Below are positions 1-7,095 of a DNA stretch of 7,862 nucleotides, one piece after another. How positions within the stretch are numbered: position 1 is the first letter of the stretch; each line of letters opens with the position of its first letter. Location: contig JACRAA010000309.1 of NCBI GenBank assembly GCA_016213595.1, positions 1 through 7,862 of the forward strand, written 5' to 3'. The notes beneath the pieces are model-generated. The model saw nothing but the letters and a program-made list of their open reading frames with translations, had not been told where the DNA came from and made no database searches. Position numbers and translations under genes: made by a program. The stretch comes from Actinomycetota bacterium (GTDB lineage Bacteria > Actinomycetota > Actinomycetes > Propionibacteriales > Propionibacteriaceae).

Positions 1-1080
1 AACGAGTTCCGCGTCGCCATCACGCCGGTGGGGGTCAACGAGCTCGTACGAGCCGGGCACGAGGTCTTCGTCCAGTCGGGCGCGGGCATCGGCTCCTCGC
101 TCAGCGACGACGACTTCGCCGCCCAGGGGGCTCGCATCGTCGACGGCGCCGACGCGACGTGGCAGGCCGGGGAGATCGTCCTCAAGGTCAAGGAGCCGGT
201 GGAGAGCGAGTACCACCGTCTCCGGGACGACCTCACGCTGTTCACGTACCTGCATCTCGCCGCAGACCTGCCGGGCACGCAGGCCCTGCTCGCGGCGGGC
301 ACCACCGCCATCGCGTACGAGACGGTCCAGCTGCCGAGCGGGCTGCTGCCCCTGCTGTACCCGATGAGCGAGGTGGCGGGCTGCCTGGCGCCGCAGGTCG
401 GGGCGCACGCCATGATGAAGCCCGAGGGCGGGATCGGCGTGCTCATGGGCGGCGTCGGTGGCGTCGCGAACGCCAAGATCGTCATCCTGGGCGCCGGCAC
501 GGCCGGGCAGAACGCCGCGAACATCGCGCTCGGCATGGGGGCCGAGGTGACCCTGCTCGACACGGACCTCGACAAGCTGCGCATGACGTTCTGGCGGTAC
601 GACAACCGCGTGCGCCAGATCGCGTCGAGCGCGCTTGCGATCAGCCGTGAGGTGCTCGAGGCGGACATGGTGATCGGCACGGTGCTCGTGCCCGGCGCCC
701 GCGCCCCGAAGCTCGTTACCAACGACCTCGTCGCGCAGATGAAGCCCGGCTCCGTCCTCGTCGACGTGGCGATCGACCAGGGCGGCTGCTTCGAGGACTC
801 CCACCCGACAACGCACGCCGACCCCACGTTCTCCGTGCACGGCTCGACGTTCTACTGCGTCGCCAACATGCCGGGGGCCGTCCCGCGGACCTCGACCTGG
901 GCCCTGACCAACGCGACGCTGCCGTACGTGCTGAAGCTCGCCGACCTCGGCTGGCGGGACGCGCTCCGCGCGGATGCCTCGCTCGCCAAGGGCCTCAACA
1001 CGCACGCCGGGGAGGTCACGTACGTCGCGGTGGCCGAGGCGTTCGGCCTCGACGTCCGACCGGTCGCGACCCTGCTCTGA
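1..1080 (+). CDS. ald: Alanine dehydrogenase, 5'-partial
   Basis: NAD-dependent, cytosolic enzyme that reversibly deaminates L-alanine to pyruvate and ammonium. The frame is open from base 1 and begins NEFRVAITPVG, which matches the family just after its usual start (MRVGIPxExKN), so about 11 residues are missing. A GTG at 28 is only an internal valine codon. Using the Mycobacterium tuberculosis enzyme as recalled for numbering, the substrate arginine R15 (NEFR), K75 (VLKVKEP), H96 (FTYLHLAA), the Rossmann GAGTAG near 175-180, D198 and catalytic D270 (VAIDQGGC) all fall in register without gaps. The enzyme therefore looks intact and active. The segment at 583-645 (FWRYDNRVRQIASS) differs from the mycobacterial sequence but has the same length, probably a lineage variant. 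No clear terminator follows, so read-through into the next same-strand gene is possible. Confidence 0.96.
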   Translation, partial: NEFRVAITPVGVNELVRAGHEVFVQSGAGIGSSLSDDDFAAQGARIVDGADATWQAGEIVLKVKEPVESEYHRLRDDLTLFTYLHLAADLPGTQALLAAGTTAIAYETVQLPSGLLPLLYPMSEVAGCLAPQVGAHAMMKPEGGIGVLMGGVGGVANAKIVILGAGTAGQNAANIALGMGAEVTLLDTDLDKLRMTFWRYDNRVRQIASSALAISREVLEADMVIGTVLVPGARAPKLVTNDLVAQMKPGSVLVDVAIDQGGCFEDSHPTTHADPTFSVHGSTFYCVANMPGAVPRTSTWALTNATLPYVLKLADLGWRDALRADASLAKGLNTHAGEVTYVAVAEAFGLDVRPVATLL

Positions 1081-1110
1081 CCCGCGACACACCGCGCGAC
1101 CAGGGCGGAC

Positions 1111-1200
1111 GACCGGGGAGAAGATAACCGGGGAGAAGGCAACCGGGGAGAAGGCAACCGGGGAGAAGGCAACCGGGGAGAGAACGACCCGGGGAGAATG
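1111..1200 (+). repeat. 15-bp tandem repeat array, about six copies
   Basis: The unit is AACCGGGGAGAAGGC. Units start at 1111, 1126, 1141, 1156, 1171 and 1186. The copies at 1126, 1141 and 1156 are identical. The first differs at its edges, the fifth ends AGAAC, and the sixth has one extra C before GGGG. GGGG runs therefore recur every 15 bp at 1115, 1130, 1145, 1160 and 1175, then 16 bp later at 1191. The array fills most of the gap between ald and mmuM. Each unit contains a Shine-Dalgarno-like GGGGAG, and the last one sits at the right distance to serve mmuM. The identical central copies suggest recent expansion by slippage. The array is translatable without stops in one plus frame (GEKAT repeats), but nothing supports that frame as a gene. 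Confidence 0.9.
1191..1196 (+). promoter_or_regulatory. Ribosome binding site of mmuM
   Basis: GGGGAG lies 9 nt before ATG 1206 but only 3 nt before the in-frame GTG at 1200, so it favours ATG 1206 as the start. It is the last unit of the upstream tandem array, so the array's evolution directly affects this site. Confidence 0.6.
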
Positions 1201-1205
1201 TGCGG

Positions 1206-2063
1206 ATGATCATCGATGGCGGCTTGTCCAACGCCTTGACCGACCGCGGCCATGTGCTCGCGGACGACCTGTGGACCGCGCGGCTGCTGCGCGACGCACC
1301 GGAGGAGATCGTGGCAGTGCACCGGGCGTACTTCGAGGCCGGCGCCGAGGTGGCGACGACCGCGAGCTACCAGGCGTCCGTGGGGGGCTTCACGGCCGCC
1401 GGGCTGAGCGTGGCGGAGGCGGAGCGGCTCATCGTACGGTCCGTCGCGCTCGCACGACAGGCCGCCGCGGCCTTCCCCGGCGCGAAGGTGGCTGCCTCCG
1501 TCGGGCCGTACGGCGCCGTGCTGGGGGACGGGTCCGAGTACCGAGGACGGTACGGGCTCAGCCACCACGCTCTTCGCGACTTCCACCGGCCCCGGATCGA
1601 GCTCCTGCTCTCGGCCGAGCCGGACCTGCTGGCCGTCGAGACGGTGCCTGACGTCGATGAGGCGGAGGTCCTCGCGGAGCTCCTCGATGAGTACGAGGTG
1701 CCTGCCTGGCTGTCCTACACGGTCAGCGAGGGCCGTACGCGCGCCCGGCAGTCGCTCGAGGAGGCCTTCGCCGTGGCGGCAGGCGTTGACAGCATCATCG
1801 CGACCGGCGTCAACTGCTGTGCGCCGGCAGAGGTCCTCGCGGCCGTGGAGACGGCCGTCGCGACGTCGGGGAAGCCGGCGATCGCGTACCCGAACTCAGG
1901 GGAGACCTGGGACGCGGACAACCACCGCTGGGTCGGTACAGGCTCGTACGAACTCGCGCTGGTCCCCGCATGGCGCGCTGCCGGAGCTGCCCACCTCGGG
2001 GGGTGCTGCCGGGTGGGTCCGGCGGCGATCGCCGCGCTCGCCGCCCTTCCGAACGGCCGCTGA
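1206..2063 (+). CDS. mmuM: Homocysteine S-methyltransferase (MmuM type)
   Basis: Transfers a methyl group from S-methylmethionine (or S-adenosylmethionine) to homocysteine, giving methionine. It is cytosolic and zinc dependent. From ATG 1206 the protein has 285 residues, slightly shorter than the ~310-residue E. coli enzyme. The N-terminus IIDGGLSNALTDRGH is the family's opening strand. The three zinc ligands are present: C204 in GVNCC, and C267 and C268 in GGCCR close to the C-terminus. Other family signatures are TTASYQAS, ASVGPYGA, LLAVETVPD and YPNSGETWD. GTG 1200 would add only two residues and is too close to the ribosome binding site. The gene follows ald on the same strand after the repeat-filled gap and could share its transcript. 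I see no SAM riboswitch upstream. The family is clear. The exact methyl donor is inferred. Confidence 0.93.
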   Translation: MIIDGGLSNALTDRGHVLADDLWTARLLRDAPEEIVAVHRAYFEAGAEVATTASYQASVGGFTAAGLSVAEAERLIVRSVALARQAAAAFPGAKVAASVGPYGAVLGDGSEYRGRYGLSHHALRDFHRPRIELLLSAEPDLLAVETVPDVDEAEVLAELLDEYEVPAWLSYTVSEGRTRARQSLEEAFAVAAGVDSIIATGVNCCAPAEVLAAVETAVATSGKPAIAYPNSGETWDADNHRWVGTGSYELALVPAWRAAGAAHLGGCCRVGPAAIAALAALPNGR

Positions 2064-2095
2064 CGCTGCCGGCGCAGCCGCGCACTCCGCGTCAG
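2060..2095. terminator. Inverted repeat between convergent genes, possible bidirectional terminator
   Basis: CTGACGC at 2060-2066 pairs with GCGTCAG at 2089-2095, giving a 7-bp stem and a 22-nt GC-rich loop. The loop side can form a further small hairpin (CTGC at 2066-2069 with GCAG at 2074-2077). The left arm contains the TGA of the homocysteine methyltransferase gene. The right arm contains, on the minus strand, the stop of the transporter gene. There is no T-tract, as is common for actinobacterial terminators. The position between convergent genes is the main support, and the stem is modest. Confidence 0.4.
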
Positions 2096-3135
2096 TGCCG
2101 GTGCCGATGGTGTGCGTCGGGGTAGTGCTCGTGGCTGTGCGTGACGGGCTGGTGCGTGTGCTCATGGGTGTGCCAGGTGCCCCTCGGGACGGCCTGGTCG
2201 TGCCCGTGGTCGTGGTGGCGGTCATGGGTGTGCCCGTGGGTGTGCGTGACGGCCTCGTGAGTGTGCTCATGGCCGTGGCTCTCCGTCAGGTGGAGCCAGA
2301 CCCCGACTGCCATCAGGGCCCCGGCGAGCACCAGGGACCAGGTGACCGGCTCCCCCATCGCCACCGATACGACGGCACCCACGAACGGGGCGACCGCGAA
2401 GTAGGCACCCGCCCGTGCCGTGCCCACGCGCGAGAGGGCGCCGATGAACAGGACCAGGCTCAGCCCGTACGAGAGGAAGCCGAGCGCCAGCGCTCCGCCC
2501 AGCACCGGCACCGAGGGGAGCCGCCCGCCGAGCGCCAGCGCGAGGACCAGGTTCACGGGGCCCGCCACCGCTCCCTTGAGGGCGGCCAGCAGCGTGGGGT
2601 CGTTGAGGGCCACCTTGCGGGTGAGGTTGTTGTCCAGCCCCCAGCAGGCGCAGGCTGCGACGATGGCGAGGGCGGGCAGCGGCGTACCCAGCTGCACGCC
2701 GTACGGCACGCTGAGGACGGCCGCGCCCAGCACGATCGCGACCATGCCCAGCAGGATGCGGCGGTCCAGGTGCTCGTGGAACACGACCCAGGCGAGGACC
2801 GCCGTGAACACCGCCTCGGCGTTGAGCAGCAGTGACGCCCCCGAGGCGGGCATGGCGGACAAGCCGAGCATGAGCAGTACGGGAGCGACGACGCCCCCCG
2901 CCAGCACGGCCCCGGCGAACGACGCGACGTCACCGCGTGGGAGCGGCACGAACCGCCTGCGCGTGAGGCGCCGGTACACGAGCAGGCCCAGTCCCGATCC
3001 GCAGTACAGCAGCCCTGCCAGCAGCCACGGGCTGACGTCGCCGAGCAGCACCTTCGCGAGCGGCGCGCTCACGCCGAAGAGCAGGGCGGACGCGAGCCCA
3101 CTCCTCACACCGGGGTTGCGCCAGGCTGCCGTCAC
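2092..3135 (-). CDS. EamA/DMT-family transporter with histidine-rich C-terminal tail
   Basis: A 347-residue inner-membrane protein with about ten hydrophobic segments in two tandem EamA-like halves (roughly residues 10-140 and 155-285). Typical DMT features are SAPLAKVLLGDVSP near the start, the ASLLLNAEAVFTAVLAW helix with the FHEHLDRR loop, and the matching second-half helix RAGAYFAVAPFVGAVVS. Residues 287-347 form a tail with 23 His in 61 residues, mostly in HxH pairs, ending HHRHRH. I recall other bacterial EamA proteins with similar tails, so it is probably a conserved subfamily. A role in binding or moving divalent metals (Zn, Ni, Co or Mn) is inferred from the tail. The substrate is unknown, and DMT proteins also move amino acids and drugs. 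The GTG start at 3135 lies 20 bp after the pyc stop, with GGGGA upstream, so co-transcription with pyc is likely. Confidence 0.85.
   Translation of the reverse strand: MTAAWRNPGVRSGLASALLFGVSAPLAKVLLGDVSPWLLAGLLYCGSGLGLLVYRRLTRRRFVPLPRGDVASFAGAVLAGGVVAPVLLMLGLSAMPASGASLLLNAEAVFTAVLAWVVFHEHLDRRILLGMVAIVLGAAVLSVPYGVQLGTPLPALAIVAACACWGLDNNLTRKVALNDPTLLAALKGAVAGPVNLVLALALGGRLPSVPVLGGALALGFLSYGLSLVLFIGALSRVGTARAGAYFAVAPFVGAVVSVAMGEPVTWSLVLAGALMAVGVWLHLTESHGHEHTHEAVTHTHGHTHDRHHDHGHDQAVPRGTWHTHEHTHQPVTHSHEHYPDAHHRHRH
2136..2272. repeat. Imperfect 32-bp direct repeat within the His-tail coding region
   Basis: Positions 2136-2167 and 2241-2272 share TGTGCGTGACGG, followed by a near-identical stretch ending TGTGCTCATGG, with about three mismatches over 32 bp. 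On the minus strand they encode the two halves of the tail, HEHTHEAVTHTH and HEHTHQPVTHSH, so the tail grew at least partly by internal duplication. Confidence 0.75.
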
Positions 3136-3155
3136 ACGCCCATTGTCCCCAGTGC

Positions 3156-6100
3156 TCAGGCGACCACGAGCAGCAGGTCGCCGCCCTCGACCGCCTGCGC
3201 ATGGTGGATGGCGAGGCGCTGGACGGTACCGGCGACGGGCGACGTGATCGCGGCCTCCATCTTCATGGCCTCGATCGTCGCCACCTGCTGGCCCGCGGCG
3301 ATGGTGTCGCCCTCGGAGACGACGAGCGTCACCACACCGGCGAACGGTGCCGGGAGGTGGCGCGGGTTCTTCGGGTCGGCCTTCTCCTTCACCGCGACAG
3401 TCGGTTTGACCGACTCGTCCCGCACGCTCACCACCCGCATCTGGCCGTTCATGAGGCAGACGACCTGGCGCATGCCGTGCTCGTCGGGCTCCCCGATCGA
3501 GTGCAGGCTCATGAGCAGCGTCTTGCCGCGCTCGATGGGCACCGCGTGCTCCTGACCCACCACCATCCCGTGCAGGAACTGCCGGGTCGTGAGCACGATG
3601 AGCTCGCTGTACAGCTGGACCGCATCCTCGTAGTCCTTGGTCGGGCCGGGGAACAGCAGCCGGTTGAGCGTACGGCGCGGCTCGGACGCGAGGGCGGCCT
3701 CGTCCTCCGGCGAGAGCTCGGTGACCACAGGCTTCGTGACACGGCCGGCCAGCGCCTTGGTCCGGAACGGCTCGGGCCAGCCGCCCGGCGGGTCGCCCAG
3801 GTCGCCGTGGAGGAAGCCGATGACCGACTCGGGGATGTCGTACGCGCCGGGGTTCGCCTCGAAGTCGGCGGGGTCCGCGTTCGCCCCGACGAGGGCCAGG
3901 GCGAGGTCGCCGACCACCTTGGAGGACGGCGTGACCTTGACGATGTTGCCGAGGATCTTGTTCGCCGCGGCGTACATGTCCTCGATCGCCTCGAAGCGGT
4001 TCCCCAACCCCAGCGAGATGGCCTGCTGGCGCAGGTTCGAGAGCTGGCCGCCCGGGATCTCGTGGTGGTACACCCGGCCGGTGGGCCCGGGCAGGCCCGA
4101 CTCGAACGGCCCGTACAGCAGGCGGACCGCCTCGAAGTACGGCTCCAGGGCTGCGGCCGCGTCGAGGGACAGGCCCGTCGGGCGCTCCGTACCGTCCGTC
4201 GCCGCGATGAGCGCCGACATCGACACCTGGCTCGTCGTGCCGGCCCAGGCCGCGTTGGCCACGTCGACCGCGTCGACACCCGCGTCGATCGCCGCCAGCA
4301 GCGTCCCGAGCTGGCCACCGGCCGTGTCGTGCGTGTGCAGGTGGACGGGCAGGTCGAAGCGCTCCCGGAGCGCTCCGACGAGGACCTTCGCCGCCGGCGC
4401 GCGCAGCAGGCCGGCCATGTCCTTGATCGCGAGGATGTGGGCGCCCGCCTCGACGAGCTGCTCCGCGAGCCGCAGGTAGTAGTCGAGCGTGTAGAGCCTC
4501 TCGCCCGGCGACAGCATGTCGCCGGTGTAGCAGAGAGCGGCCTCCGCGACCCCGTACGGCGTCTCCCGCACGGCCTCGATCGCCGGACGGATCTGGTCGA
4601 CGTTGTTGAGCGCGTCGAAGATGCGGAAGATGTCGATGCCGGTCGCGGCCGCCTCATGGATGAAGGCGCGGGTGACGGCCAGCGGGTACGGCGTGTAGCC
4701 GACCGTGTTGCGGCCGCGCAGCAGCATCTGCAGGGGGATGTTCGGCATCAGCTCGTGCAGCTGCGCGAGCCGGGTCCAGGGGTCCTCCTTGAGGAAGCGC
4801 AGCGCGACGTCGTACGTGGCACCGCCCCACGCCTCCATCGACCACAGCTGCGGCAGCATCCGCGCGATGTGCGGCGCGACGTTGATGAGGTCGCGGGTCC
4901 GTACCCGCGTCGCGAGCAGGGACTGGTGGGCGTCGCGGAACGTGGTGTCCGTCACGGCCACGGTCGTACGCTGGCGCAGCGCCTTCGCGAAGCCCTCCGC
5001 GCCGAGCCGAACGAGCTCGTCGCGAGACCCCGGCGGCGGCGGCGCGTTGAGCGCCTCCCCGAGGGCCGGCAGCTTCGTGGGCGCCACGATGGGGGTACGC
5101 GGCTCGCCGTACGGCTTGTTGACGCTCACGCCGGCCAGGTACGTGAGCAGCTTCGTGGCACGGTCGGCCGGCAGGGGGTGGTCGACGAGGTACGGCCGCT
5201 CGTCGATGAAGCTGGTCGTCACGCGACCCGCCAGGAAGTCGGGGTCGGCGAGCACGGCCTCGAGGAAGCCGATGTTCGTCGAGACGCCCCGGATCCGGAA
5301 CTCGCTGAGCGCCCGGGCTGCCCGACGTACAGCCGTCTGGAAGTCGTGGCCGCGGCACGTGAGCTTGACGAGCATCGAGTCGAAATGGGCGCCGATCTCC
5401 GAACCAGTGAAGACCGTGCCACCGTCGAGGCGGACACCGGCGCCGCCCGGGGAGCGGTACGTGGTGAGGGTGCCGGTGTCCGGACGGAACCCGTTCGAGG
5501 GGTCCTCCGTCGTGATGCGGCACTGCAGCGCCGCGCCGCGGACCCGTACGTCGTCCTGGTGCAGCCCCAGGTCGGCCAACGTCTCGCCGGCCGCGATCCG
5601 GATCTGGCTCGACACGAGGTCGACGTCCGTCACCTCCTCGGTCACAGTGTGCTCGACCTGGATCCGGGGGTTCATCTCGATGAACACGTACCGGCCGTCC
5701 TCCCCGAGGAGGAACTCGACGGTGCCGGCGTTGACGTAGCCGATGTGGCGCGCGAACGCGACCGCGGAGTCGCAGATCCGCATCCGCAGGTCCGGGTCGA
5801 GGTTCTGGGCGGGGGCCATCTCGATGACCTTCTGGTGGCGGCGCTGCAGCGAGCAGTCCCGCTCGTAGAGGTGGATGACCTCGCCCGTCGCGTCCGCCAG
5901 GATCTGCACCTCGATGTGGCGCGGCCGGAGGACAGCCTCCTCCAGGTACATGCGAGGGTCGCCGAACGCGGACTGCGCCTCGCGCATCGCCTCCGTCAGG
6001 GCGGCTTCGAGGGCGTCCTGGGTCTCGACCCGGCGCATCCCTCGCCCGCCACCGCCGGACACGGCCTTGACGAACACGGGGAAGCCGATCTCGCCGGCTC

Positions 6101-6539
6101 GTGACAGGAGCGTGGCCACGTCGTCGGAGGGCTCGGTGCTCCGCAGCGTCGGCAGTCCCGCCTCCCGGGCAGCGGCGATGGCGCGCGCCTTGTTGCCCGC
6201 CAGCTTGAGCACCTCGTGGTCGGGACCCACGAAGGTGATGCCCGCGTCCTCGCACGCCGTGGCGAGGTCGGGGTTCTCCGAGAGGAAGCCGTAGCCCGGG
6301 TAGATGGCGTCGGCGCCGGCCTGGACAGCGGCGCCGACAATGCCGGCGACATCGAGGTACGCGCGGACAGGATGGCCCACCTCGCCGATCTGGTAGGACT
6401 CGTCAGCCTTGAGCCGGTACTCGCTCAACCGGTCCTCGAACGGGAAGACTGCGACGGTGGTGATGCCGAGCTCGGTTGCGGCCCGGAAGGCTCGCACCGC
6501 GATCTCCCCGCGGTTGGCCACCAGAATCTTGCGGAACAT
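3156..6539 (-). CDS. pyc: Pyruvate carboxylase
   Basis: Biotin-dependent, ATP- and bicarbonate-using cytosolic enzyme converting pyruvate to oxaloacetate (anaplerosis). The protein has 1127 residues, the usual size for the single-chain form. The biotin carboxylase domain spans about 1-455, with KILVANRGEIAVR at the start, glycine-rich KAVSGGGGRGMR at 158-169 and EMNPRIQVEHTVTEE at 288-302. The carboxyltransferase domain spans about 525-1000, with TTFRDAHQS (metal ligand D536), MEAWGGATYDV, AIKDMAGLL (K706, expected to be carboxylated) and HLHTHDTAGG (metal ligands H735 and H737). The C-terminal biotinyl domain has EAMKME with the biotinyl lysine K1093 (codon 3261-3263). ATG 6539 is chosen because it starts MFRKILVANRGE and has a strong ribosome binding site. 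A TTG at 6575 would add 12 unrelated residues. The gene is complete with no frameshift. The His-tailed transporter follows after 20 bp. Confidence 0.98.
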   Translation of the reverse strand: MFRKILVANRGEIAVRAFRAATELGITTVAVFPFEDRLSEYRLKADESYQIGEVGHPVRAYLDVAGIVGAAVQAGADAIYPGYGFLSENPDLATACEDAGITFVGPDHEVLKLAGNKARAIAAAREAGLPTLRSTEPSDDVATLLSRAGEIGFPVFVKAVSGGGGRGMRRVETQDALEAALTEAMREAQSAFGDPRMYLEEAVLRPRHIEVQILADATGEVIHLYERDCSLQRRHQKVIEMAPAQNLDPDLRMRICDSAVAFARHIGYVNAGTVEFLLGEDGRYVFIEMNPRIQVEHTVTEEVTDVDLVSSQIRIAAGETLADLGLHQDDVRVRGAALQCRITTEDPSNGFRPDTGTLTTYRSPGGAGVRLDGGTVFTGSEIGAHFDSMLVKLTCRGHDFQTAVRRAARALSEFRIRGVSTNIGFLEAVLADPDFLAGRVTTSFIDERPYLVDHPLPADRATKLLTYLAGVSVNKPYGEPRTPIVAPTKLPALGEALNAPPPPGSRDELVRLGAEGFAKALRQRTTVAVTDTTFRDAHQSLLATRVRTRDLINVAPHIARMLPQLWSMEAWGGATYDVALRFLKEDPWTRLAQLHELMPNIPLQMLLRGRNTVGYTPYPLAVTRAFIHEAAATGIDIFRIFDALNNVDQIRPAIEAVRETPYGVAEAALCYTGDMLSPGERLYTLDYYLRLAEQLVEAGAHILAIKDMAGLLRAPAAKVLVGALRERFDLPVHLHTHDTAGGQLGTLLAAIDAGVDAVDVANAAWAGTTSQVSMSALIAATDGTERPTGLSLDAAAALEPYFEAVRLLYGPFESGLPGPTGRVYHHEIPGGQLSNLRQQAISLGLGNRFEAIEDMYAAANKILGNIVKVTPSSKVVGDLALALVGANADPADFEANPGAYDIPESVIGFLHGDLGDPPGGWPEPFRTKALAGRVTKPVVTELSPEDEAALASEPRRTLNRLLFPGPTKDYEDAVQLYSELIVLTTRQFLHGMVVGQEHAVPIERGKTLLMSLHSIGEPDEHGMRQVVCLMNGQMRVVSVRDESVKPTVAVKEKADPKNPRHLPAPFAGVVTLVVSEGDTIAAGQQVATIEAMKMEAAITSPVAGTVQRLAIHHAQAVEGGDLLLVVA

Positions 6540-6542
6540 CGT

Positions 6543-6549
6543 CCTCCTC
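6543..6549 (-). promoter_or_regulatory. Ribosome binding site of pyc
   Basis: On the minus strand GAGGAGG lies 3 nt upstream of ATG 6539. It is a near-perfect match to the anti-Shine-Dalgarno complement, though rather close to the start codon. It decides for ATG 6539 over the upstream TTG. Confidence 0.7.
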
Positions 6550-6573
6550 GAAGCGTCGTGCGCGAGCAGGCAC

Positions 6574-6579
6574 AACTTA
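6574..6579 (-). promoter_or_regulatory. Possible -10 element for pyc
   Basis: The minus strand reads TAAGTT (TAnnnT pattern), preceded by GG, in the 109-bp gap upstream of pyc. It would give a leader of about 28 nt. No convincing -35 hexamer lies 17-18 nt upstream, so this is a weak call from position and pattern alone. Confidence 0.25.
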
Positions 6580-6626
6580 CCTGGCCCGCGTTGTACGGAC
6601 GAGGCTTCCGCCGGTGGACGGAACCT

Positions 6627-6658
6627 GGGTCAGGACTCCCTACCGGGGTCAGGACTCC
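6627..6658. repeat. 13-bp perfect direct repeat at a gene's 3' end
   Basis: GGGTCAGGACTCC occurs at 6627-6639 and again at 6646-6658, a 19-bp period. The right copy contains the last codons and stop (minus strand GAGTCCTGA) of the adjacent small gene. The left copy repeats them just past the stop, as if the 3' end had been locally duplicated. Confidence 0.8.
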
Positions 6659-7065
6659 ATCGCGACAAGGGCCGCCTCGGCGGCGACGCGGACGTCGAAC
6701 CAGCGCGGGTGCGCGAGGTACGTGCCGTCGGCGGCGTCCCCGAGCTCGAGGATCAGCGCGCCGAGCTGGCGGCCAAGACCGCGCATCGCCGGCACCTCGC
6801 TGGCGCGCAGGATCGAGCCGACGGCTCGCTCCGGCCGCGGCAGGATCTCGCACTCGTCGTACAGGCAGGCGATGTGCTCCGCGAGCGAGTCGAAGTCGTC
6901 GTCCCCCGGGACGTCCTTGCCCCAGTGCCTGGCCTGGTGGACCGAGTCGGACAAGGCGGTCAGGGCGACCCAGACGTCGACGCGCAACGAGGGGTACCGC
7001 ACGGCGTGGGCCTGCGTGACGGCCTCGGCCTCGAAGGCCCTCAGGGGGCTGATGGTGATGCTCAT
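6649..7065 (-). CDS. Small conserved-looking protein of unknown function (SCO4402-like?)
   Basis: A 138-residue soluble, probably cytosolic protein with no signal peptide or membrane segment. It begins MSITISPLRAFEAEAVTQAH. The body is mostly predicted helix, with YPSLRVDVWVALTALSD near residues 25-41, an acidic stretch PGDDDFDSLAEH around 50-62, ERAVGSILRASEV in the middle and the C-terminal TYLAHPRWFDVRVAAEAAL. The combination of VWVALTALSD, VGSILR and YLAHPxW reminds me of actinobacterial hypothetical proteins of the SCO4402 type, whose function I do not know. This assignment is from memory and tentative. The start at 7065 is chosen because codons upstream to the ATG at 7152 look non-coding. 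The ribosome binding site there is weak (GACCGCGAG). It lies 109 bp upstream of pyc on the same strand, so it may or may not share a transcript. Confidence 0.7.
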   Translation of the reverse strand: MSITISPLRAFEAEAVTQAHAVRYPSLRVDVWVALTALSDSVHQARHWGKDVPGDDDFDSLAEHIACLYDECEILPRPERAVGSILRASEVPAMRGLGRQLGALILELGDAADGTYLAHPRWFDVRVAAEAALVAMES

Positions 7066-7095
7066 CTCGCGGTCCGTTCTGTGCCAGGGAGTGAC

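Noticed and set aside
1111..1200. CRISPR array
   Set aside because: The units are 15 bp and directly adjacent with no spacers, and no cas gene is present.
1081..1205. SAM or other riboswitch ahead of the methionine gene
   Set aside because: The 125-bp leader is mostly the purine-rich repeat and lacks the paired-stem architecture of known SAM riboswitches.
1016..1231. Minus-strand frame reading the array as repeated LPGCL units
   Set aside because: It is the other strand of the same repeat, overlaps both flanking genes and has no ribosome binding site or recognisable domain.
974..1651. Plus-strand frame translating the tandem repeat as GEKAT units
   Set aside because: It overlaps ald and mmuM in another frame. 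Its product is Arg/Gly/Pro-rich without domains. The absence of stops follows from the 15-bp period.
3201..6104. Very long open frame on the plus strand opposite pyc
   Set aside because: It is the antisense shadow of pyc, produced by high-GC third positions. Its product is a low-complexity Arg/Val/Asp/Leu-rich sequence with no recognisable domain.
6540..6575. Longer pyc beginning at TTG 6575
   Set aside because: The 12 added residues do not resemble the family's N-terminus. ATG 6539 has a GAGGAGG site and starts exactly at the conserved MFRKILVANRGE.
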